Source: DLKC01 sp002478885 (GTDB taxonomy: Bacteria > Bacteroidota > Bacteroidia > Chitinophagales > Chitinophagaceae). Taken from it: a stretch of 64,000 nt of DNA. This document shows, one piece after another, positions 8,484 through 15,262 of the stretch (the stretch's first letter is position 1; each line of letters starts with the position of its first letter). The notes under the pieces were generated by a model that was not told where the DNA came from, did not search any database, and saw only the letters and a program-made list of their open reading frames with translations. Made by a program: the position numbers and the translations under genes. The stretch lies in NCBI GenBank assembly GCA_046329585.1, contig JAXLUI010000002.1, forward strand, positions 310,001 to 374,000, in the 5' to 3' direction.

Positions 8484-10565
8484 ATGAAAGTAAACGTACC
8501 CGCCACAGTGGCTATGCTCCTTTGTTTTTTTGCCTCCTGTACCGGCAGCAAGGATCAAATTCCTGAAGCTGACACCCATGCACTGCTTGGCGAAGGGCTG
8601 GGCATCAGCAATGTAACAGTGCTTGTGCAAAACCTCGATAGCGCCAGGAATTACTTTACCGATGTGCTTGGTTTTAATATGCCTAAGCCTAAGGATTTTC
8701 AAAACGGTATGTACGAGGGAACACTTAGTGTTTCCCTTGCTTTTGCAACGTTTTCTTCTTTTGAATTATCAGGTGTTAAGGATACCGCGGTGGTTGCTGC
8801 AAAATACCCGTATATAACGGCATACCTGAAACATCATGAAGGCGTACGCACATACGCGTTGTCTACTTCCTCCGTTGATTCCACGAGCAAGTGGCTCCAT
8901 TCAAAGGGATTAAAAACAGGCACCATCCTGACGGGTCGTGTTACGAAAGAGGTGCCCAAGGGCTGGGATTGGGATGATGGCGGCCCACAATGGCGGAGTG
9001 TTCAGTCAGACAGCCAGCCGCCACCGGCCTACCGGCCTGTTTTTGTTGAAGTCGCGGGGCTTCCTTATAAGCAGGTGCAGGAAAGCTGGAAGCCTTATGC
9101 ATGGCGCAGGTATTATGACCCTAACCCTAACGGGGCTGTTGGCATCACTTCATTGCTGCTTGTTGTTAAAGATCTTCAGGCAGTTACGGCGGAATTCAGG
9201 AAAATGGGTTTCAAAGAACTGGAAGCAAGCGACTCCTCAGCACGTTTCAGCATAGCACATAACCAGCAGTTGCAGGTGGCGGTTCCCCGTTCACCAGGGG
9301 ATACATACAGTAAGTTCCTGGAAGCCAGCGGGCCAGGTGTCTATGCCATCCGATTTGATATCAAAAACTTTGACAGCACCCGTGCATTTTTTAAAAAGAC
9401 CTTACCGGCGGGGGCATTACTGGCCGACAGCCTGGCAAAGCATTTAACCGTACTGAAAGCGTATGCCCATGGCGTTCAACTGGAGTTTACACAGGAATCA
9501 AAAGCGCAGGCAGATTCAGCTAAAATGTACGATTATAAAGATGACTCAGCATTAGGTGAAGCCCCTAAAAAATATGCATCGGTGATGTATGCGAAGTATT
9601 GTGCCCTGTGCCATGGCAAAGACCGGGAAGGCTACGCAGCGGATCATGCGCCTTCTTTGCGTTCCCACGCCTTGATGGCAACGACGCAGTCGCCACAGTC
9701 GAGTTACAATTATCTTCATCACAGCATCGCTTATGGACGGGCAGGCACTGCCATGGCGCCGTATTCCAAACAACAGGGCGGGCCGTTGGACCGTGATGAT
9801 ATTGACCTGTTAATAAAGTGGCTGCACGATATGAGTGGGGCAAAGGCCATCGAGATGTCAACCGATCCTGTCAAGGGAGATGCAAAGCGGGGGAAAGTAC
9901 TCTATGCTAAACATTGCGTTACCTGTCATGGTGCAAAAGGTGAAGGTATTAGTGCGCCGGCCCTCGCCAATCCCATGTTCCTCGCCACTGCCAGTGATGC
10001 ATTTTTACGTTACACGATTACGGAAGGCAGAGACAGTACACCGATGAAATCGTTCAAGGATAGCCTTACCAAAACAGAAATAAATGCACTCACGGCTTAT
10101 ATCAGGAGCCGTGCTTCGGGGTGGAATGCACCTGAAGCAGTAACGATTGCTGAGCCGCAGCCGAAAGACTATATTTTAAACCCACATCATAAGGCTCCTG
10201 TTTTTACGCTTAAGGAAGGACGTTATGTGCCGGCTGTTCAACTCGTTAAAGCATTGAAGGATAGTGCCCGTATGGTTATCCTTGACGCACGGTCTGCAGC
10301 AGCCTGGCACCAGACGCATATCCCGGGGGCAGTTTCTGTTCCGTATTACAAAGACCCTGATAAGTTTATCAAGGATATTCCTAACGACAGTACCTGGATC
10401 GTCGTGTATTGTGCCTGTCCGCACGCAGCATCACAACAGGTGGTGAACACACTCACCCGTTTTGGGTACAAGCATACCGCCATTCTTGATGAAGGCATTA
10501 TTAAGTGGGCCGGGCTAGGCTACCCGGTTCAATATGGAGAAGGCATTAAAACTCCTAAGAAATAA
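8484..10565 (+). CDS. Multidomain lipoprotein: two VOC (glyoxalase) domains, two cytochrome c domains, C-terminal rhodanese
   Basis: A 693-residue lipoprotein (lipobox FASC near residue 18; start chosen at the ATG at 8484 directly before the signal). In order: a VOC/glyoxalase-like domain (about 35-150, ISNVTVLVQNLDSARNYF), a second VOC-like domain (about 205-325, ITSLLLVVKDLQAV), cytochrome c with CALCH at 373-377, cytochrome c with CVTCH at 478-482, and a rhodanese domain (about 580-690) with the active-site-type cysteine in VVYCACPHAAS (C643). It should sit in the periplasm on a membrane. Combining substrate-binding VOC folds, electron carriers and a sulfur-transferase domain in one chain is unusual. 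The reaction is unknown; an oxidative step on a small molecule feeding electrons to the hemes is a guess. Confidence 0.8.
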   Translation: MKVNVPATVAMLLCFFASCTGSKDQIPEADTHALLGEGLGISNVTVLVQNLDSARNYFTDVLGFNMPKPKDFQNGMYEGTLSVSLAFATFSSFELSGVKDTAVVAAKYPYITAYLKHHEGVRTYALSTSSVDSTSKWLHSKGLKTGTILTGRVTKEVPKGWDWDDGGPQWRSVQSDSQPPPAYRPVFVEVAGLPYKQVQESWKPYAWRRYYDPNPNGAVGITSLLLVVKDLQAVTAEFRKMGFKELEASDSSARFSIAHNQQLQVAVPRSPGDTYSKFLEASGPGVYAIRFDIKNFDSTRAFFKKTLPAGALLADSLAKHLTVLKAYAHGVQLEFTQESKAQADSAKMYDYKDDSALGEAPKKYASVMYAKYCALCHGKDREGYAADHAPSLRSHALMATTQSPQSSYNYLHHSIAYGRAGTAMAPYSKQQGGPLDRDDIDLLIKWLHDMSGAKAIEMSTDPVKGDAKRGKVLYAKHCVTCHGAKGEGISAPALANPMFLATASDAFLRYTITEGRDSTPMKSFKDSLTKTEINALTAYIRSRASGWNAPEAVTIAEPQPKDYILNPHHKAPVFTLKEGRYVPAVQLVKALKDSARMVILDARSAAAWHQTHIPGAVSVPYYKDPDKFIKDIPNDSTWIVVYCACPHAASQQVVNTLTRFGYKHTAILDEGIIKWAGLGYPVQYGEGIKTPKK

Positions 10566-10724
10566 TATTTGTTGTTTGGGTAACCGGCTGCGGTTCGTGT
10601 GGCATTGACAGGGAACTGCGCCGTTGTGGTTCCGGCTGGAGCGTACGGTAAGTGATCGCGCGATGCCGCCGTGTTCTTTCCCGGTTAACGCTGCGAAGAC
10701 AAAATGATCAGCAAAGAACAGAAC

Positions 10725-10780
10725 GTACAAGCGTGCGACGCAACAGGCGATGCCAGCCGCTCTGCTGCCGGGAGCAAAAT
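10725..10780 (-). repeat. TTGCGTCGCA-family repeat (copy 4)
   Basis: Minus-orientation copy: GTACAAGCGTGCGACGCAAC, then GGCGATGCC and GCTGCCGGGAGCAAAA. It lies between two convergent genes, just before their shared terminator. Confidence 0.75.
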
Positions 10781-10781
10781 A

Positions 10782-10817
10782 AAAAAAGCGATCCTGTTAC
10801 GGGACCGCTTTTTGGTG
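10782..10817. terminator. Bidirectional rho-independent terminator
   Basis: AAAAAAAGCG-ATCC and its near-complement ending CCGCTTTTT form a stem flanked by A and T runs. It serves the convergent five-domain lipoprotein (plus) and alcohol dehydrogenase (minus). Confidence 0.7.
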
Positions 10818-10830
10818 GGGTTTCTACCAA

Positions 10831-11880
10831 CTAACTTTTCAGCGAAGCCATATCTATTACAAACCTGTATTTTACGTCGTTGCGCAGCATGCGCTCATAA
10901 GCTTCATTGATGTATTGCATGGGTATTACCTCTACATCGGCTACAATATTGTGTTCTGCGCAGAAATCAAGCATTTCCTGCGTTTCTTTGGTGCCGCCGA
11001 TCATGGAACCAATAATGCTTCTCCGGTTTTTGATGAGTTCAAAAGGGTTTACCTGTGGTTGTTTTGAAGGCAGGCCTACCACCAGCAGTTTGCCATGCAA
11101 TGCGAGCAGTTTCAGGTATATTTCGTAGTCATGACTGGCGGAAATCGCATCGACAACCACATCGAACCGGCTGTCGAGCTTCGCCATTGCTTCCGCATCG
11201 GTTGACAACACAAAATGGTGCGCACCCAGTTTCCTGGCATCTGCTTCCTTGGAAGGTGAAGTGCTGAGCATGGTAACTTCGGCACCCATTGCCACGGCAA
11301 ACTTCACCGCCATGTGGCCCAGTCCGCCCAATCCTGCTATCGCGACTTTGTCACCCGCCTTTACGCCGGCAAACTTAAGGGGTGAATAGGTGGTAATGCC
11401 GGCACAAAGCAGAGGCGCCACGCCGGGCAGCGATAATTGACCGGACACATGATATACGTATCTCTCGTCTGTTACAATCATGGTGCTGTAGCCACCCTGT
11501 GCAATGGCTGATTTGTCGCGCTCATAATTGTTATAGGTACCGGTCATGCCTTCCACGCAGTATTGCTCCAGCAGGTCGTTGCAGGGTTTGCATTCCCTGC
11601 AGCTATCTACCATAACCCCGACACCTGCGGTATCGCCGGCTTTAAACTTTTTTACGTGTTCCCCAACGAGCACTACTTTGCCCACGATCTCGTGGCCAGG
11701 CACCATCGGGTAGATAGAGCCACCCCACTCATCGCGTGCCTGGTGAAGATCGGAATGGCATACGCCGGAGAATAGAATTTCGATCAATACATCGTGTGGT
11801 TTTAATGCCCTTCTTTCAAATTGAAAAGGCTCCAATGCAGTTGCCGGGCTTAAGGCGGCATAGGCTTTTACAGCTGTCAT
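10831..11880 (-). CDS. Zinc-dependent NAD(P) alcohol dehydrogenase (cinnamyl-alcohol/YahK-like MDR)
   Basis: A 349-residue medium-chain dehydrogenase. Catalytic zinc ligands: C in SGVCHSDLH and the GHE motif (PGHEIVG). The structural zinc site is CRECKPCNDLLEQYC, four cysteines. The coenzyme loop AIAGLGGLGHMAVKFA is the usual Rossmann GxGxxG. Sequence layout (GVCHSDLHQARDEW, YPMVPGHEIVG) is that of the YahK/YjgB cinnamyl-alcohol-dehydrogenase-like group, broad-range NADPH aldehyde reductases. The ATG at 11880 is preferred over a start 38 codons upstream because MTAVKAYAA is the normal family N-terminus. Monocistronic, with its terminator shared with the convergent gene. Confidence 0.9.
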   Translation of the reverse strand: MTAVKAYAALSPATALEPFQFERRALKPHDVLIEILFSGVCHSDLHQARDEWGGSIYPMVPGHEIVGKVVLVGEHVKKFKAGDTAGVGVMVDSCRECKPCNDLLEQYCVEGMTGTYNNYERDKSAIAQGGYSTMIVTDERYVYHVSGQLSLPGVAPLLCAGITTYSPLKFAGVKAGDKVAIAGLGGLGHMAVKFAVAMGAEVTMLSTSPSKEADARKLGAHHFVLSTDAEAMAKLDSRFDVVVDAISASHDYEIYLKLLALHGKLLVVGLPSKQPQVNPFELIKNRRSIIGSMIGGTKETQEMLDFCAEHNIVADVEVIPMQYINEAYERMLRNDVKYRFVIDMASLKS

Positions 11881-12180
11881 AACAGGTCCCGTCTTTTGTG
11901 TTGTAAATGATTTTTGCTGCTCAAAGATAAGCGCCCGGCATATTAATGAATGTTTGTATTGGCGCTGACATTTTACATGAAAGAGCCGATGCATTAAAAC
12001 ACAAATATGTTGAAATTCAATACCTGCAAAGGTTTTAGCTCAATTTATTTCCAGGTTATTGTTTTGGATTATTCACATGCGTGGAAAAAATAAAATGTGG
12101 TTAAATGGAAGTTTTTTCTTTTTTTCGCAGCATTCTGGATGCAGCTGGGTTTGATTTATTAACCACTAAAATTTAAAACA
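11881..12180. other. 300-bp divergent intergenic region
   Basis: It separates the dehydrogenase (minus) from the CBM48 gene (plus). AT-rich, presumably holding both promoters, but no exact TAnnTTTG hexamer pair could be placed. Confidence 0.3.
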
Positions 12181-12471
12181 ATGGTACAAAAAACATATTA
12201 TAAGACTAAAGATTATTGCAAAGTAAAATTCTCATTCACTGTAGAGAATGCTGAAACCATCGAGATCCTCGGATTAAACAGCGATTGGGAAAACGCCGTT
12301 ATCATGAGTAAGAAAAAAGATGGCACATTTGCAACAGAAGTTTCTCTTCCTAAAAACAGCACGCACGAATTCAAGTATCGTGTAAATGCTTCTGAATGGA
12401 TCAATGAACCAGAAGCTGATGCACAACAACCGAACGTATTCGGCGGGATCAACAGTGTGATCATCCTGTAA
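12181..12471 (+). CDS. Stand-alone CBM48 / isoamylase early-set domain protein
   Basis: A 96-residue protein consisting of one CBM48-type beta sandwich: VKFSFTVENAETIEILGLNSDW, then TEVSLPKNSTHEFKYRVNASEW and a final EPEADAQQPNVFGG strand. Such domains bind alpha-glucans at the N-terminus of branching and debranching enzymes or as AMPK beta subunits. Small free-standing versions are common in Bacteroidota with unknown role. No signal peptide, so cytoplasmic; glycogen binding is an inference. The gene is alone and is followed by a long hairpin. Confidence 0.8.
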   Translation: MVQKTYYKTKDYCKVKFSFTVENAETIEILGLNSDWENAVIMSKKKDGTFATEVSLPKNSTHEFKYRVNASEWINEPEADAQQPNVFGGINSVIIL

Positions 12472-12499
12472 TTTCCTTTTTATTTAAATCTCTAACATA

Positions 12500-12545
12500 C
12501 TGCCAATAGTGTTTGACAACTTACCTTGTCAAATGCTGTTGGCAG
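12500..12545. other. Long hairpin downstream of the CBM48 gene
   Basis: Arms of 20 nt (12500-12519 and 12526-12545) beginning CTGCCAA and ending TTGGCAG pair at about 17 of 20 positions around a 6-nt loop. No T-run follows, so it may be an mRNA-stabilising end rather than a classic terminator. Confidence 0.5.
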
Positions 12546-12629
12546 GTTTATAATCCCACTATACGAGCATGCAGTTTCGGGAGATCGGTTGTTGACATGG
12601 GCGCCTGTTTATGACGCGAAGTTTTGCCA

Positions 12630-13070
12630 TCAAGGCAATCCTTTCCACTTAGCGGCAGTCATTTCAAACCGTATTTCACCGCTCCCGGTAAAGCCAGTCT
12701 GCATCCATCCCGCTTTGCGGTAGAACTGTTCTGCTTTTGTTCCAGGGCTTGTGCTTAGCCATACTGTATGATTTGTCTGACTAAAATACCAGTCAAGCAT
12801 ATCATTGTGTAACCTTTTGCCTATTCCAAGGCCATCAAATCCGGGTTCTACAAACAGTGCCCAGATGTTATGGTCCTGCAAATCGGCAATGGCGAAGCCT
12901 GCGATTTTGTTTCCAACATCGCATACCCAACCTTTGCCCCTATGGTTGATGTATTCGTCGCAGTCCGCGTCTGTAACAAGCCCGGGCCTGGACAATGTAT
13001 TTTCCTTTACGGCGAAACGCACCCGCATGATTTCCGGAATGTCAGCCGTTGTTGCCAACCTGTAGATCAT
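12630..13070 (-). CDS. GNAT-family N-acetyltransferase
   Basis: A 146-residue single-domain acetyltransferase: MIYRLATTADIPEIMRVR is a typical GNAT beginning, IWALFVEPGFDGLGIGKRL is the acetyl-CoA-binding motif A (V-x-P-x-x-x-G-x-G-x-G/A type), and AEQFYRKAGW is motif B. The acceptor cannot be told. The start at 13070 fits the fold; an upstream in-frame start would add 53 residues unlike any GNAT. It stands alone between a hairpin and a cytochrome gene on the same strand 209 bp upstream. Confidence 0.85.
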   Translation of the reverse strand: MIYRLATTADIPEIMRVRFAVKENTLSRPGLVTDADCDEYINHRGKGWVCDVGNKIAGFAIADLQDHNIWALFVEPGFDGLGIGKRLHNDMLDWYFSQTNHTVWLSTSPGTKAEQFYRKAGWMQTGFTGSGEIRFEMTAAKWKGLP

Positions 13071-13279
13071 GCGTAAAAATAGCAAATCGGCAATATTCTT
13101 TGCTGCGCGGCTTTTGCTGCGTACCATGTTTTTCCTGCATAGCAGGTGGCCGGCTGATCGCATGCCAGCAATGCCGTGCTTTATTGAGCAGGAACGACCG
13201 GGCAAAAAAATACCGGTCATAATTGACATTATTAACCGGTATATACCCCCAAACCGAAAACGATATTTACTTGTTGTTG

Positions 13280-13984
13280 TTAGTTATTTGGCGCTCCTGC
13301 AGCAACCCACTTTTCGATCTCTGTGATGTTACAATCGCTGAGCATTGGCGCTCCCTGTGGCATTGGTGAATAACCAGGTGCATGTGTAACCGCACCAACA
13401 AGCCTGCCATTCAACGCTACTACCTGGGCGCCTGCGTAAGTAGAAAGGTCTATACCGCCACTTGGATTTTTGCCGCTATGGCAGCCGGTACAATTTGTCT
13501 GGAATATCACTGAAATGGTATTGCTGTACGTAAACTGTGTTGTGTCGCAGCCTGCACAATTGGTAGTGTTCTGTGCACCCTGCTTAATCCATTTTCCGAT
13601 TGTCTTTATCTGTGCATCTGTGAGCGGTGTATTGCCTTTCGGAGGCATTTCCCCACTGTAGATTTTCAGGAAAATCTCGCTCTGGAATGGTTGGCCGGGA
13701 ACGATACCTTCCCCTTGCATGATGTGCTTGTAAGAATCCAACACCAATCCTTCCTTATGCGATTTGGCATCGTGGCAGCCACTCTTGGCGCAGCTACTCT
13801 GGAAAATAGGTAGAACGTCTGATTCAAAGCAAATGGTGGCACCTTTGGGATTGTTGATCGCCTGCTCCATATCGCTGGATACTGCCACCGAGCCAGCCTG
13901 CTGCGTTGATGGCTTGCTCACCTGCCGCTGACAGGCGTAAAAAACTACCACTGCCAGTACAAGGACTAAAATGGACTTTTTCAT
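13280..13984 (-). CDS. Cytochrome c-type lipoprotein (Planctomycete-type cytochrome domain)
   Basis: A 234-residue lipoprotein: signal MKKSILVLVLAVVVFYAC with C18 as the lipid cysteine. Two heme-type motifs, CAKSGCH (spacing CxxxxCH, as in some PSCyt domains) and CTGCH, each begin a block with IDLSTYAG or LVLDSYKH, the repeat seen in the c-type cytochrome domain found in Bacteroidota and Planctomycetes. A third cysteine pair CAGC lacks the histidine. It probably acts as a periplasmic electron carrier or heme-binding domain; its partner is unknown. Confidence 0.75.
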   Translation of the reverse strand: MKKSILVLVLAVVVFYACQRQVSKPSTQQAGSVAVSSDMEQAINNPKGATICFESDVLPIFQSSCAKSGCHDAKSHKEGLVLDSYKHIMQGEGIVPGQPFQSEIFLKIYSGEMPPKGNTPLTDAQIKTIGKWIKQGAQNTTNCAGCDTTQFTYSNTISVIFQTNCTGCHSGKNPSGGIDLSTYAGAQVVALNGRLVGAVTHAPGYSPMPQGAPMLSDCNITEIEKWVAAGAPNN

Positions 13985-14248
13985 GATAATTGAATTGGTT
14001 GGTAAAATTGGTTTTGATGATGATGAACCTCTTGCAACAATATAACATTGTCACAAGTTTGTCAAATAAAGTAACGCCACTTTGGTTCTTTAAAGTGTAT
14101 GAAAGAAGGCGACCGGGTAAAACTTTGCCTTAAACGGGTAAAAAGTAGCGCCGGAAAAAAAGAATAAAATAAAAACAACAAAGTCTGAAGAATAAAATCC
14201 ACACAACCTGAAACGATAGTAATTTGCTGTCCGCTTAAAATTCACCGT

Positions 14249-15079
14249 ATGAAGAGGATCAACCTACGCTTAGTTATCTTATTGATCAGCATTGCCCTTT
14301 CGCCGGTTGCTTTCGCACAGCAAAACCCGTTATTTAAAGTGGTGGCGTTTTATACCGCAAAGAGCGACCTGGCGCATATCAGTTTTGTGCACGAGGCCAA
14401 CCGCTGGTTTCCAAAAGCGGCGGCAGAGAACAATTTTACCTACGACTCCACCAATGACTGGAGCAATCTTAACGAGGCATTTTTAAAAAACTATAACGTT
14501 GTTTTGTTCCTGGATACTAGGCCCGAAGCCCCGGAACAACGGAAGGCTTTTGAAAACTATATGAAAAAGGGCGGTGGCTGGATGGGCTTCCATTTTGCCG
14601 GCTTTGCCTTAACGCCTTCTGATTTTAACCAGGACTGGGACTGGTACCACAACGAGTTTATTGGAGCTGGCCAATACAAATCCAATACGTGGCGGCCTAC
14701 GCCGGCGATGCTGCGTGTTGAAGAGGCCGGTAACCCTGCTACCAAAAGATTGCCGCCGGTTTTCAGATCATCGCCCAATGAGTGGTATAGCTGGGAAAAA
14801 GACCTTACCAAGAACCCCGATATAAAGATCCTTTTATCGATCGACTCAACAAGTTTCCCCTTAGGCACGGGGCCAAAACTGCACGAGATCTGGCATAGCG
14901 GCTACTACCCTGTTGCCTGGACGAATACGAAATATAAAATGATCTACGATAATATGGGCCATAACGATATTGATTACGAGCACGGCAGCAACAAAGAACT
15001 GTCTTTTCAGTTTGATAACGAGATTCAAAACAGGTTTATCGTTGATGCGTTGTTTTGGCTGGCGGGAATTAAAAAATAA
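14249..15079 (+). CDS. Exported ThuA-like protein
   Basis: A 276-residue protein with a signal peptide (MKRINLRLVILLISIALSPVAFAQ) and a ThuA-type glutamine-amidotransferase-like fold: VVAFYTAKSDLAHISFVHEANRWF, then YNVVLFLDTRP, YMKKGGGWMGFHFAGFA and HNDIDYEHGSNKE near the end. ThuA proteins relate to trehalose and glucoside metabolism, and exported homologues often accompany sugar-oxidoreductase genes (established). No such partner is adjacent here. The gene ends at a strong bidirectional terminator shared with gcvP. Confidence 0.8.
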   Translation: MKRINLRLVILLISIALSPVAFAQQNPLFKVVAFYTAKSDLAHISFVHEANRWFPKAAAENNFTYDSTNDWSNLNEAFLKNYNVVLFLDTRPEAPEQRKAFENYMKKGGGWMGFHFAGFALTPSDFNQDWDWYHNEFIGAGQYKSNTWRPTPAMLRVEEAGNPATKRLPPVFRSSPNEWYSWEKDLTKNPDIKILLSIDSTSFPLGTGPKLHEIWHSGYYPVAWTNTKYKMIYDNMGHNDIDYEHGSNKELSFQFDNEIQNRFIVDALFWLAGIKK

Positions 15080-15084
15080 TGTGG

Positions 15085-15136
15085 TAACGAACGGCAGTAA
15101 CGCTTTTCAACTGCTGTTGCGTCGCACTCTTGGGGA
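15085..15136 (+). repeat. TTGCGTCGCA-family repeat (copy 5)
   Basis: The core CTGTTGCGTCGCACTCTTG lies at 15114-15132. The upstream half is weak. Confidence 0.6.
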
Positions 15137-15155
15137 TTGGTAAGGAAATCAGCGA

Positions 15156-15190
15156 AGCCGGAAAGACCGAAAGTCGGGAAAGACGAAAGG
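15156..15190. repeat. Purine-rich GACCGAAAG repeat tract
   Basis: Imperfect 7-10 bp units (GCCGGAAAGACC, GAAAGTCGGGAAAGACGAAAG). Related tracts occur at 18243-18290, 21540-21568 and 28052-28080. Confidence 0.5.
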
Positions 15191-15215
15191 CTATATGTTT
15201 GAGTCGCTACATAAA

Positions 15216-15244
15216 AAAAAGTCCTGCATATTGCAGGACTTTTT
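15216..15244. terminator. Bidirectional rho-independent terminator
   Basis: Perfect 13-bp stem AAAAAGTCCTGCA / TGCAGGACTTTTT with a 3-nt loop, between the convergent ThuA-like gene and gcvP. Confidence 0.9.
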
Positions 15245-15262
15245 CATTTAACATATCCCCGT

